From a virus: DNA of 37,998 nucleotides. The notes below the pieces were generated by a model. The model did not search any database. It was given only the letters and a program-made list of their open reading frames with translations, and was not told where the DNA came from. Shown piece by piece: positions 1-8,012 of this stretch. The stretch is taken from positions 1 to 37,998 of the IMG/VR virus record IMGVR_UViG_3300030109_000601; one strand, written 5' to 3'. The translations under genes were made by a program, and so were the position numbers. Positions within the stretch are counted from its first letter, which is position 1, and each line of letters begins with the position of its first letter.

Positions 1-1659
1 CCTTTAATAAAATCTCCTGATAAAAAGTTTCTTAGAACTTTAAAAGCTAAAAAACTATCATCTGTCACCGAATGCGTAAACTTGATTCAAAGCACACCCT
101 GGGAAATTAACGATCAAGTTTTAGACACTGTTAACTGGGTTTGGGACAACAATGTAATAACTAAAGATCTTCCGGCAAGAGAAGACGAACAAGTACCTAC
201 TTATCCAGAAGATGCCAATGAAGACCGGAGTATAAGAGATCGGTGGGCTAGGTTGGCTAGTGGAGTGCATCGTAGGAATCTTTCAACAAGAAGCAAGCGT
301 ATGCTGACTTCTAAGATAATCTACTTAGCTAATAAATTCCAAGGTGAGCGTTTGTTTCTACCTACTAATTGTGATTTTAGGGGAAGAGTATATTATATTC
401 CTACGTTTTTAAATCCTATGGGTTCTGATATCTGTAGAGGTTTGTTGAGGTTTTGGAGAGAAGAAAAAGTACGCAACAAAAAAGAAGCTAAGTGGTTAGC
501 AATTCATGGATCTAATTGTTGGGGAAACGACAAGGTAAGTTTGGACGAACGTGAAGAGTTTTCTTATTCTCAAAAAGATCAGATACTTAGAATAGCTGAA
601 GACCCTAAAAGTAACCTTGAATGGTTAAATGCTGATGCTCCTTTTTCTTACTTAGCATTTGCATTCGAGTTCGCAACTTTTCTTAAGGAGGGCAAAGTTA
701 AAACTAAATTGCCTTGTATGATGGATGCGACTAACAACGGTCTTCAAATTCTTTCAATTTTAACTAGGTGTGAGTACGGTTGTCTGTCTACTAACGTCTT
801 ACCAAGCGACATAGATAAACCCGAAGATATATACAACACTGCAAAACTACGTGCTGAACATTACATGCGTAAAGACGCAAAAGAAAACCATCCATATGCT
901 CAAGTTTGGATTGATTATGGTATAGATAGATCATGTTTAAAAAGACCATGCATGACCTGGAGTTATGGACTTACTAAGTATTCTTGTAGACAGTACATTA
1001 CTGACTGGTTTGAGGCAAAGATTCACGCAGATGGTTGCCCTTCCCCTTTTGATCTTAAAAATTATTACAAGGCTATTCATTACCTTTCTGAAATTGTATG
1101 GAGAAGCATAGAAGAAATTTTAGATCTACCAAAACAGTGCATGAACTGGCTGCAAAAAGTTTCTAAAATTGTAAGCAATCAAAACAGGCCAATAAAATGG
1201 GTAACTCCTAGTGGTTTTCCGGTTAAGCAGGGATACACTAAATCTAAAGTGTCTAAAATTAGGACTCATTTGAGTGGCGAGATATTGCATATAAACTACA
1301 AAAAACATTCTTCTATCATAGACACCAAGAAAAATGCCCTAGGAATTTCACCAAATTTTGTACACTCTTTGGATGCGACTCTTTTACACAAAACAGTTCT
1401 CAGTTGCTGCAATGATTCTGATAAAGATATCTATGATTTCTCTATGGTTCACGACAGTTTTGGCACTCATTCAAACAAAGCTGAAGTGTTAGGTAGGTGC
1501 ATTAGAGAACAAGCTGTTGATTTATTTAAGGATGACCTTTTATTAGATTGGCTTAATCAACTTAAAACCCAAAACCCAGATTTAGAATTTCCTGATCCAC
1601 CAACTTATGGGTCAGCGGATATATCCTTAATAAAGGACAGTCCGTACTTCTTTTCCTAA
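1..1659 (+). CDS. T7-like single-subunit RNA polymerase, C-terminal part (5' truncated by window edge)
   Basis: This is the phage DNA-directed RNA polymerase that transcribes middle and late genes from its own promoters. The frame is open from base 1 with no stop, so the gene enters from outside the window; the TTG at 82 is not a credible start. About 552 residues are visible against about 883 in T7, so roughly the N-terminal third is missing. Catalytic elements are all present: DFRGRVY (codons near 373-393), the metal-binding Asp in MMDATNNG (Asp codon 724-726, equivalent of T7 D537), the O-helix LKRPCMTWSYG with Lys at 940-942 and Tyr at 964-966 (T7 K631 and Y639), and VHDSFGTH with Asp at 1453-1455 (T7 D812). 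The region around 1195-1320 corresponds to the promoter specificity loop. Its probable targets are the identical promoters at 8010 and 34260. Family and role are certain. Confidence 0.97.
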   Translation, partial: PLIKSPDKKFLRTLKAKKLSSVTECVNLIQSTPWEINDQVLDTVNWVWDNNVITKDLPAREDEQVPTYPEDANEDRSIRDRWARLASGVHRRNLSTRSKRMLTSKIIYLANKFQGERLFLPTNCDFRGRVYYIPTFLNPMGSDICRGLLRFWREEKVRNKKEAKWLAIHGSNCWGNDKVSLDEREEFSYSQKDQILRIAEDPKSNLEWLNADAPFSYLAFAFEFATFLKEGKVKTKLPCMMDATNNGLQILSILTRCEYGCLSTNVLPSDIDKPEDIYNTAKLRAEHYMRKDAKENHPYAQVWIDYGIDRSCLKRPCMTWSYGLTKYSCRQYITDWFEAKIHADGCPSPFDLKNYYKAIHYLSEIVWRSIEEILDLPKQCMNWLQKVSKIVSNQNRPIKWVTPSGFPVKQGYTKSKVSKIRTHLSGEILHINYKKHSSIIDTKKNALGISPNFVHSLDATLLHKTVLSCCNDSDKDIYDFSMVHDSFGTHSNKAEVLGRCIREQAVDLFKDDLLLDWLNQLKTQNPDLEFPDPPTYGSADISLIKDSPYFFS

Positions 1660-1709
1660 AAACGGAAAACTTAAAAATAATAATAATAAATAAAGAAAGA
1701 AAAAATAAA

Positions 1710-2315
1710 ATGGCAAAAATGAAAATAACTCCAGAAGGCGTTTTTAGTTACCCGAAGTTGATAACTCCAGACACTAAGTTTAATGACGATGGTGAGTACA
1801 GTTGTAAGTTGCATGTATCTGAAGAGGACTTTAACAAATTCTCTAACTTGATACAGCCGGAAGTTGACGCAGCATATGAAGCTGAATGTGTTACTAAAAA
1901 GAAAAAACTAAAAAGAGTTACCTCTAGTCCAATCAGGATCACTGAAGACGGTGATTTTGAAATATACGCAAAACAAAAAGCAAAAGTAAGGTCTGCTAAA
2001 ACTGGTGAAGAGTATGAGTTTTCAGTGGCTCTTTATGATTCAAACGGACAACCTCTTTCCAAAGATCTTAAAATTGGTGGAGGAACTAAGGGTAAGTTAG
2101 GAGTAGAAGTCTTTACTTGGCATCAACCTGGAATTGGAGGATTTGGTTATTCTTTACGTCTAAGGTCTGCTCAAATTATTGATTTAGTTGAGTACAACGG
2201 TGAAGCTTCTGGAGGCTTTGAAGCTGTTAAGGGTGGATACGTTGGAGACTCGGAAAGTTTTAATGAAAGCACCGAAGAAAACCAAGAAGATACATCAACA
2301 GTCGTACCGTTCTAA
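1710..2315 (+). CDS. Single-stranded DNA-binding protein (T7 gp2.5-like)
   Basis: A 201-aa protein whose place between RNA polymerase and endonuclease I is that of T7 gene 2.5. It should coat ssDNA at the fork and coordinate polymerase and helicase. The N-terminal two thirds are beta-rich and OB-fold-like (MKITPEGVFSYPKLITPDTK, then a basic KKKKLKR stretch near residue 65). The last 35 residues are rich in Glu, Asp and Ser and end in a terminal Phe (VVPF). That acidic tail with an aromatic C-terminus is the hallmark of gp2.5 proteins and is used to contact replication partners. The start lies after an A-rich leader with no clear Shine-Dalgarno. The 3' end overlaps the endonuclease gene by 53 bases. 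Confidence 0.9.
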   Translation: MAKMKITPEGVFSYPKLITPDTKFNDDGEYSCKLHVSEEDFNKFSNLIQPEVDAAYEAECVTKKKKLKRVTSSPIRITEDGDFEIYAKQKAKVRSAKTGEEYEFSVALYDSNGQPLSKDLKIGGGTKGKLGVEVFTWHQPGIGGFGYSLRLRSAQIIDLVEYNGEASGGFEAVKGGYVGDSESFNESTEENQEDTSTVVPF

Positions 2316-2652
2316 TTTTGAAAAACAAACCGCTCTCTCCCTGCAAAGGGAGGGAGTTGATTTTTCTTATGAGACTTTAAAAATTCCATATTTTAGAAAG
2401 CAGACTTACACTCCCGATTTTATTATAGGAGACATTATTATAGAAGCTAAAGGCTACTTTAAAAGTGTAGACCGCACTAAGCATAAGCTAGTTAAATCTC
2501 AAAATCCTAGCTTAGATATAAGATTTTTGTTCATGAATGCTCACGTAAAGTTGAGTAAACGTAGCAAGACTACTTACGCTAACTGGTGTGATCAGAATGG
2601 GTTTTTGTGGTGTCATAGGAGGATTCCAGACGAATGGATACATCCTTTATAG
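2263..2652 (+). CDS. Endonuclease I, Holliday-junction resolvase (T7 gp3-like)
   Basis: Resolves branched DNA and helps degrade host DNA during infection. I chose the ATG at 2263 (129 aa) over an in-frame start at 2188. It puts the first catalytic Glu at position 20, exactly as in T7 gp3, and the extra 25 residues from 2188 do not resemble the family. The active site of the endonuclease I fold is complete: E20 in SNFEKQ, D52 in YTPDF, and E61 and K63 in IIEAKG (T7 E20, D55, E65, K67). A weak GGAAAG lies about 7-10 bases before the ATG. The gene overlaps SSB by 53 bases and primase-helicase by 19 bases, suggesting translational coupling. Confidence 0.93.
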   Translation: MKAPKKTKKIHQQSYRSNFEKQTALSLQREGVDFSYETLKIPYFRKQTYTPDFIIGDIIIEAKGYFKSVDRTKHKLVKSQNPSLDIRFLFMNAHVKLSKRSKTTYANWCDQNGFLWCHRRIPDEWIHPL

Positions 2653-4232
2653 AAACTAACCAACCATGTCCGGATTGTGGAAGCAGTGATGCTTTAGCAA
2701 TCAACGAAGACGGAAGCACTAAGTGTTTTAGTTGTGAAGCCTTTAATCCTAAAGGTGGTGGACAAGAGAAACTAAACCCTACTATGAAAAAACAAAATAA
2801 CTTTGAATATTTAAAAGGGGAAGCCTCGCCCCTTCCGGCAAGAGGCATACACTTGGACACTTGTAAAAAATACAATTACAAAGTAGGCAAGAACGAAAAA
2901 GGCCAATGGGTACACATTGCAAACTACATTAATGATGATGGCAAGATAATTGGTCAGAAGATTAGAACTGAAGGTAAAGATTTCCAGATTCGTGGAAAAA
3001 TATCTCATAGGTTTTATGGTCAGCATTTGTGGAAGAATGGAGGCAACAAACTTATTGTAGTTGAGGGCGAAATAGATTGCCTAACAATGAGTCAACTTCA
3101 GGCCAACAAATACCCCTGTGTTTCCATAAGTCAAGGCGTGGCTTCGGCTAAGACTTTGTTTAAGAAAAACATTCCTTGGCTTGAAAGTTTTAAAGAAGTC
3201 ATACTGATGTTTGATGAAGATGAACATGGAAGGAAAGCTGTTAAAGAGTGTGTGTCTATACTTAAACCTGGAAAAACTTTTGTTGCAAGGCTATCCGGTA
3301 AAGACCCTAACGATTTACTTATGCAGGGTAAAGGGGAAGAAGTTGTTAAGGCTATGTGGGATGCCAAAAAATGGAGTCCTGCAAATATCATAAATGGTGC
3401 AGATTTATTTGAACGTATATCTACTATCAAAAGCAACGACTCAATCCCTTACCCTTTTCCTGGATTAAATTCTAAAACTAAAGGTTTAAGAAAAGGCGAA
3501 ATCTCTCTGTTTTGTGCAGGTAGTGGTGTCGGTAAGTCGCAAGTATGTAGGCAGATTGCTCACCATTTACTGACAACTACTGACAAGAAAGTAGGATACA
3601 TAGCATTGGAAGAGAACATAGAGCGATCCGGCCAAGGTATCTTAGGTTTAGAGTTAGGACGGCTTTTACATTTAGATCCTGTAGAGATCGATGAAAAGTA
3701 TCATGAAGCCTATGACAAGACTGTAGGCTCTGGAAGGTTTTTTGTTTATGACCATTGGGGTTCGATGAACACTGAACAACTTCTTAACCACATCCGTTAC
3801 ATGGTTCAAGCGATGGGTGTTGAGTACGTGGTGTTAGACCATATCAGTATTGTTGTTAGTGGTATGAAAGAGTCTGAAATGGGCAACGAAAGAAAAGCTA
3901 TTGATGTACTGATGACGCAACTTAGAGCTTTGGTTGAAGAAAGTAACTTCGCTTTAATATTAATCAGTCACCTTAAAAGACCGGAGGGTAATAAAGGTTT
4001 TGAAGATGGATTGATGCCTAACTTATCGGCACTCAGGGGGAGTCAGAGTTTAAGTCAGTTATCAGACATTGTTTGTGCTTTATCTAGAAATTTACAGGGA
4101 GAAGAAAAAAACATTACGAAATTAAGTGTTCTTAAAAACCGATTTAGTGGGGAGACTGGTTTAGCGTGTTCGTTAGAGTTCTGCCCCTTCACAGGAAAAC
4201 TAACAGAAGTAGAAGTCAAAGGAGAATTTTAA
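2634..4232 (+). CDS. Bifunctional DNA primase-helicase (T7 gp4-like)
   Basis: Hexameric replicative helicase fused to a primase, 532 aa (T7 gp4A is 566). The N-terminal zinc-binding domain has C12, C15, C31 and C34, needed for primer-site recognition. A TOPRIM primase core follows, with VVEGEIDCLT (Glu near 144) and MFDEDEHGRKA (Asp 194 and 196). The RecA-like SF4 helicase domain has Walker A GSGVGKS (Lys 301) and Walker B VVLDHI (Asp 402), then ILISHLKRPEG and the arginine-finger region LSVLKNRFSGETG near the C-terminus. All activities look intact. Its TAA overlaps the ATG at 4232, and its last codons contain the AAAGGAGA that serves the next two reading frames. Confidence 0.96.
   Translation: MDTSFIETNQPCPDCGSSDALAINEDGSTKCFSCEAFNPKGGGQEKLNPTMKKQNNFEYLKGEASPLPARGIHLDTCKKYNYKVGKNEKGQWVHIANYINDDGKIIGQKIRTEGKDFQIRGKISHRFYGQHLWKNGGNKLIVVEGEIDCLTMSQLQANKYPCVSISQGVASAKTLFKKNIPWLESFKEVILMFDEDEHGRKAVKECVSILKPGKTFVARLSGKDPNDLLMQGKGEEVVKAMWDAKKWSPANIINGADLFERISTIKSNDSIPYPFPGLNSKTKGLRKGEISLFCAGSGVGKSQVCRQIAHHLLTTTDKKVGYIALEENIERSGQGILGLELGRLLHLDPVEIDEKYHEAYDKTVGSGRFFVYDHWGSMNTEQLLNHIRYMVQAMGVEYVVLDHISIVVSGMKESEMGNERKAIDVLMTQLRALVEESNFALILISHLKRPEGNKGFEDGLMPNLSALRGSQSLSQLSDIVCALSRNLQGEEKNITKLSVLKNRFSGETGLACSLEFCPFTGKLTEVEVKGEF
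4218..4225 (+). promoter_or_regulatory. Shared Shine-Dalgarno for two overlapping start codons
   Basis: AAAGGAGA inside the end of the helicase gene is one of the strongest ribosome-binding sequences in this half of the window. It lies 6 bases before ATG 4232 and 8 bases before GTG 4234. Both distances are workable, so one site could start two different proteins two bases apart. In the methyltransferase frame a stop at 4210-4212 leaves GTG 4234 as the only start upstream of motif I. Confidence 0.7.
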
Positions 4233-5044
4233 TGTGGATACTTCCAAAGCAACTATTAGACACCTTTCAATCTGCTCCGGTTACGAAGGAATTGGACTCG
4301 GCCTTAGAAGAATCTTCCCGAATATTACAGAAGTCGCTTTTCTGGAGAGGGAAGCTTATCCCTTGGGAGTCTTGGTTAAGGAAATGGAAAAAGGGCGGTT
4401 GGCTCCGGCTCCTATTTGGACGGATATTGCTACCTTTCCATTCGAAACGTTTCGAGGAAAAGCTCAAATCTGGAGCGCAGGATTTCCTTGTACCCCCTTC
4501 AGTGTTGGTGGCCTTCGCAAGTCGGACAGAGACGAACGACATTTGTACCCCTTCATCGAAGATGGCATTAGAAAGTGTAGACCTCCCATTGTTTTCTTGG
4601 AAAATGTCGAAGGAATCATCACAACAAAGACAAGTGAAGGAGAACCTGTTCTCAAATTTATCCTTAGAAGGTTGGAATCGTTGGGTTACATTAGTGAGGC
4701 AGGAATATTCTCAGCGTCTGAATGCGGAGGAGGCCACCAGAGAAAAAGAGTATTTGTATTGGCCTACGCCCACAGCGAGGGACTGGAAGGATGGGACAGC
4801 GAAAGCTTGCAAGAATACTCCAGTCAACTCTCTTCTGGGGAGGACGGTACACCACGCAAAGTACCTGCCCCAATCAACGAACCTCAACACCTTTGGGAAA
4901 GACCAAGAACTTTACCAACTAAATCCTGCGTGGACGGAACAACTTTTAGAGTTGCCGACCGGACTGACCGAACTCGTCTCTTGGGAAACGGAGTGTTTCC
5001 GAGAACAGCAGAAAGAGCCTTCAGAATACTCTCAAAAAAATTAA
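4232..5044 (+). CDS. Putative overlapping protein encoded in an alternative frame of the methyltransferase gene
   Basis: An open frame of 270 codons lying one frame off the cytosine methyltransferase over almost its whole length. It begins at the canonical ATG at 4232 (TAATG overlap with the helicase stop), 6 bases after a strong Shine-Dalgarno, which is a better start than the GTG of the methyltransferase. The product does not look like random shadow: it is Trp-rich, with MWILPKQL at the N-terminus, MSKESSQQ near 125, WVTLVRQEYSQRL at 151-163, WPTPTARDWKDGT at 177-189 and LNPAWTEQLL at 230-239. I recall WPTPTARDWK and LNP-W-E-L phrases from phage hypothetical proteins found beside Dcm-type methyltransferases, but this is unverified memory. 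The C-terminal SWETECFREQQ is the +1 reading of the methyltransferase motif LLGNGVFPRTA. Function is unknown. Alternatively it is a long fortuitous open frame. Confidence 0.6.
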   Translation: MWILPKQLLDTFQSAPVTKELDSALEESSRILQKSLFWRGKLIPWESWLRKWKKGGWLRLLFGRILLPFHSKRFEEKLKSGAQDFLVPPSVLVAFASRTETNDICTPSSKMALESVDLPLFSWKMSKESSQQRQVKENLFSNLSLEGWNRWVTLVRQEYSQRLNAEEATREKEYLYWPTPTARDWKDGTAKACKNTPVNSLLGRTVHHAKYLPQSTNLNTFGKDQELYQLNPAWTEQLLELPTGLTELVSWETECFREQQKEPSEYSQKN

Positions 5045-5064
5045 CAAAAAGAATAAAGAAATGA
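4234..5064 (+). CDS. DNA (cytosine-5)-methyltransferase, Dcm type
   Basis: Transfers a methyl group from S-adenosylmethionine to C5 of cytosine, probably shielding phage DNA from host restriction. The 276-aa product has the ordered motifs of the family: I at 12-24 (SICSGYEGIGLGL), IV GFPCTPFS with catalytic Cys 86, VI FLENVEG (Glu-Asn-Val at 123-125), VIII HQRKRVFVLA (168-177), a short recognition region around 180-235, and X LLGNGVFP (249-256). It starts at GTG 4234, since an in-frame stop at 4210-4212 and motif I at residue 12 leave no alternative. It overlaps the polymerase ATG by 4 bases. G+C is visibly higher here than in neighbours (30 and 29 of 60 in the lines at 4381 and 4441, against 22 of 60 at 5581). 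That fits either horizontal acquisition or constraint from dual coding. Target site cannot be read from sequence. Confidence 0.93.
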   Translation: MDTSKATIRHLSICSGYEGIGLGLRRIFPNITEVAFLEREAYPLGVLVKEMEKGRLAPAPIWTDIATFPFETFRGKAQIWSAGFPCTPFSVGGLRKSDRDERHLYPFIEDGIRKCRPPIVFLENVEGIITTKTSEGEPVLKFILRRLESLGYISEAGIFSASECGGGHQRKRVFVLAYAHSEGLEGWDSESLQEYSSQLSSGEDGTPRKVPAPINEPQHLWERPRTLPTKSCVDGTTFRVADRTDRTRLLGNGVFPRTAERAFRILSKKLTKRIKK

Positions 5065-6914
5065 AATATAAATACAACGTACTGATTAGCGACATAGAAA
5101 CTAACGCTATAGATAACTGGCAGACACTTGAAGGTCTGAAAAAGATACATTGCCTTACTGTTATAGATCCGACTACTAACGATCTATACGAATTCAACAC
5201 CGAAAAAGACAACGTAAGAGAAGGTTTGAGGATGCTTCAAAATTCTGAGTATGTATGTTTCCATAACGGCATAGGATTTGATGCACCTGCTATCCATAAG
5301 CTTTATGGTATCCGATTGAACAAGTTGATTGATACAATGCTTATGGGTAAAGTCTTGTTTCCTGACATATCTGATTACGATTCTAAAAGGGGAGATACTT
5401 TTCCTAAAAAACTTAGAGGATCACATTCTCTTAAGGCTTGGGGTTTACGGATAGGAGTACACAAGGACGAGCATGGCGAGAGTGAAGACTGGGAAAACTT
5501 TAGTCGTGAGATGCAGGTTTACTGTAATCAGGATGTACGCACCACATTCGCTTTATATAAGCACCTTCTTCAACATAGTGTTTCTCCAAAATCTTTAGTT
5601 CTTGAGCATGAGTTTGCCAAGATCGTAAGAGTCCAAGAAATGAACGGTTTTCCTTTTGACGTAAAAAAAGCTGAAGAGCTAGCTAAAGAGTTGAACGTCA
5701 AGTCTGCTAAGATTGAAAAAAAGATGCAGCAAATCTTTGCTCCTAAAATCCAGGAGATGAAGAAACCTAAAGGTTGGACTGTAGAAGTTGAAGGTTTTGA
5801 ATACACCGCAAAAACAAAATTAGAGCTTAAGGGGCAGTTAAAGAAAGCCGGACTAAAACAAACCATAGCTGACCTTGCAACAAAACTTGAGAACAACGTC
5901 AAGGTCATACCTTTTAACCCTAACTCGACTCAACAGTTAGCTGAAAGATTCATGGCTGATGGATGGGTTCCTAAGTACTTCACAGAAAACGGTAAACCTA
6001 TTATTGATGACAAAGTTCTTAGATCTATAAACACACCGGAATCTCTCATGGCTGCTGAGTATAAGATGCTACGCAAACGACTATCACAACTTGCAGACGG
6101 TGGTTTTGGTTTTCTTAAAGTGGTGCAAGACAGTGGAAGGATTCATGGGTCAGTAAACACAGTCGGCACAATCACGTCTAGGTGTACGCACAATTCTCCA
6201 AATCTAGCTCAAATACCTTCTACAAGAGTTGACTACGGTGAGGAGTTTCGTGAACTCTTTAAAGCCCCTTCCGGTAAAGTGTTAGTAGGTTGTGATTTGT
6301 CCCAAATCGAATTGAGGTGTTTAGCGCACTACTTGCAACCCTACGACTCTGGAAAATACATTAGAGAAATACTTGAAGGGGACATCCACGAAGCTAACAG
6401 AATTGCTTCCGGTTTGGAAAAACGTAGTGATGCAAAAGTTTTCATCTACGCTCTTAATTATGGTGCAGGTGATATGTTGCTCGGTGAAATTGTAAACGGT
6501 GGAGTTAAAGAAGGGAAAGCTTTAAGAGCTAGATTTATGAGTAAGATGCCGGCTTTCGCAAAGCTTCTTAAAGACCTAAAGACTCAAATAGATAAGAAAG
6601 GCTTTTTAACAGGGATCGATGGAAGGAAACTTAAGTTTAAAGCTCACCATGTACTTCTTAATTATCTTCTTCAAAGTTGTGGGTCGCTTGCCATGAAACA
6701 AGCTATAATTGAATTTGCATTGGCTGCTGAACATCCTTATGAGATACACGCCAACGTTCATGATGAGGTGCAATTCTCATGTCTTGAAGAACATGCAAAA
6801 GATCTCGGCAGGACTTTTGTAGCTTCAATAGAAAAAGCAGGAAAAACTTTAGGCATCAAATGTCCACTTGATGGTGAATTTAAAATTGGTAAAAACTGGG
6901 CAGAAACACATTAA
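5061..6914 (+). CDS. DNA polymerase, family A (T7 gp5-like)
   Basis: Replicative polymerase with 3'-5' proofreading, 617 aa (T7 gp5 is 704). The exonuclease domain is intact: Exo I SDIETNAID (D11, E13), Exo II HNGIGFDAPAI, Exo III YCNQDVRTTFAL. The polymerase domain has motif A LVGCDLSQIELRC (Asp 412), the O-helix AKVFIYALNYGAG (Lys 459, Tyr 463) and motif C NVHDEVQF (Asp 568, Glu 569). Tyr 463 sits at the position equal to E. coli Pol I Phe762 and T7 Tyr526, the state common in lytic T7-like phages. The shorter length suggests a reduced thumb or thioredoxin-binding segment compared with T7, which I infer from size only. The ATG overlaps the methyltransferase stop (ATGA). Confidence 0.97.
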   Translation: MKYKYNVLISDIETNAIDNWQTLEGLKKIHCLTVIDPTTNDLYEFNTEKDNVREGLRMLQNSEYVCFHNGIGFDAPAIHKLYGIRLNKLIDTMLMGKVLFPDISDYDSKRGDTFPKKLRGSHSLKAWGLRIGVHKDEHGESEDWENFSREMQVYCNQDVRTTFALYKHLLQHSVSPKSLVLEHEFAKIVRVQEMNGFPFDVKKAEELAKELNVKSAKIEKKMQQIFAPKIQEMKKPKGWTVEVEGFEYTAKTKLELKGQLKKAGLKQTIADLATKLENNVKVIPFNPNSTQQLAERFMADGWVPKYFTENGKPIIDDKVLRSINTPESLMAAEYKMLRKRLSQLADGGFGFLKVVQDSGRIHGSVNTVGTITSRCTHNSPNLAQIPSTRVDYGEEFRELFKAPSGKVLVGCDLSQIELRCLAHYLQPYDSGKYIREILEGDIHEANRIASGLEKRSDAKVFIYALNYGAGDMLLGEIVNGGVKEGKALRARFMSKMPAFAKLLKDLKTQIDKKGFLTGIDGRKLKFKAHHVLLNYLLQSCGSLAMKQAIIEFALAAEHPYEIHANVHDEVQFSCLEEHAKDLGRTFVASIEKAGKTLGIKCPLDGEFKIGKNWAETH

Positions 6915-6915
6915 T

Positions 6916-7662
6916 ATGAGTACAAAACAAACAGCAGTAATAGATGGAGATATGATTGTTTATCGGTCAGCGTTTAGTTCTGAAAAAGAATGTCAATGGG
7001 ATGAAGACATTTGGACACTTCAGACTTCAATTTCAGACATGAAAAACATTGTAGATGAAACAATGAATTCAATTTTAAGAGACACAGAATGTGATGACTA
7101 CATTGTAGTGTTTTCTGACAAGACAAACTTTAGGTATGAAATATTCCCTGACTACAAAGCTAACAGAAAAGGAAAAAGAAAACCTCTAGCTCTTAAAGAG
7201 ATAACAAAATGGGTATTTGAAAACCATAAAGGAATTTGTTGGAAGAACTTAGAAGCTGACGATGTCGTTGGTATGCTTTGTTGCTCTAATTCTAATTATG
7301 TAGCAGTCAGTGGAGATAAAGATTTCTACACGTTGCCTTGTGTTTTCTTTAACTTTCTTAAAGGCGAGACTAGCAATACGAGTCTTGAAGAAGCTAACTA
7401 CAACCATCTTGTACAGTCGATGTCTGGAGATACGGTTGACGGTTTTTCTGGTGCTTCTGGAATTGGCCCTAAGACTGCTCAAAAACTCTTAGACAAAAAT
7501 GGAGCAACTTGGGAAACCGTTGTGCAAGCTTATGAAAGTAAAGATCAGACAGAAGAAGAAGCTCTACTGAACGCTCAACTCTCTTACATTTTAAGAGATG
7601 AAAAAGAATACAATAAAAAGAAAGGAACAGTAAATTTATGGAAACCACAAAAGCAGAAGTAA
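6916..7662 (+). CDS. 5'-3' exonuclease, FEN/PIN fold (T7 gp6-like)
   Basis: Removes RNA primers and degrades DNA 5' to 3', also used in recombination and host DNA breakdown. I start it at ATG 6916, one base after the polymerase stop, because the product then begins MSTKQTAVIDGD with the first acidic motif near the N-terminus. An in-frame upstream ATG at 6868 would lie inside the polymerase. The 248 residues carry the metal-binding pattern of the family: AVIDGDM, FPDYKANRKGKRKP (helical arch), LEADDVVGML, VSGDKDFYTL, and the helix-hairpin-helix region GDTVDGFSGASGIGPKTAQKLL. It overlaps the next gene by 25 bases. Family is secure; naming it gp6 rests on gene order. Confidence 0.93.
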   Translation: MSTKQTAVIDGDMIVYRSAFSSEKECQWDEDIWTLQTSISDMKNIVDETMNSILRDTECDDYIVVFSDKTNFRYEIFPDYKANRKGKRKPLALKEITKWVFENHKGICWKNLEADDVVGMLCCSNSNYVAVSGDKDFYTLPCVFFNFLKGETSNTSLEEANYNHLVQSMSGDTVDGFSGASGIGPKTAQKLLDKNGATWETVVQAYESKDQTEEEALLNAQLSYILRDEKEYNKKKGTVNLWKPQKQK

Positions 7663-8012
7663 TAGAAAGAACGACTTTACCAGACAGCGGTAAGAGGTCA
7701 GAGTTCGAGACAGGCAGCGTTAGAGACGCTTGCGAAGGCAAAGGAATCCCTTCACTAATTCCTGTATCTGCTTTGCGCTCAGTCGCAAAAAGGTTTGAAG
7801 ATGGCGCAACTAAGTACGGTAGGGACAACTGGAAAAAGGGACAACCACTTAGTAGATACGTTGACTCAATTAACAGACATCTTTGGGATTATCTGGATGG
7901 TTGTACAGCAGAAGATCACTTAGGAGCAGTCATCTGGAATAGCATGTGTTTACAGCAAACAGACCAATGGATTAGCGAAGGTAAATTACCCCCTAATTTA
8001 AGGGATATATAA
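7638..8012 (+). CDS. dATP/dGTP diphosphohydrolase-like protein (MazZ / DUF5664 type)
   Basis: A 124-aa protein with the phage DUF5664 signature: TGSVRDACEGKGIPSLIPVSALRSVAKRFEDGATKYG-DNW-KG-PLSRYVDSINRHLWDYLDG, followed by EDHLGAVIWN. The helical core with E54, D55, D77, H81 and the E92-D93-H94 run looks like a MazG-type metal-binding nucleotide pyrophosphatase. Members studied in 2-aminoadenine phages (MazZ) convert dGTP and dATP to monophosphates. No PurZ or DatZ partner is present here, so a role in Z-DNA synthesis is unlikely, and general dNTP pool adjustment or a house-cleaning role is more plausible. It overlaps the exonuclease gene by 25 bases and is the last gene before the phage promoter. 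Confidence 0.8.
   Translation: METTKAEVIERTTLPDSGKRSEFETGSVRDACEGKGIPSLIPVSALRSVAKRFEDGATKYGRDNWKKGQPLSRYVDSINRHLWDYLDGCTAEDHLGAVIWNSMCLQQTDQWISEGKLPPNLRDI

Noticed and set aside
2188-2262. Longer endonuclease I start inside the SSB gene
   Set aside because: It would add 25 residues unlike the family; ATG 2263 puts the catalytic Glu at position 20 as in T7.
4166-4231. Upstream extension of the frame that overlaps the methyltransferase
   Set aside because: It lies inside the helicase C-terminus without its own ribosome site; ATG 4232 has TAATG coupling and a strong Shine-Dalgarno.
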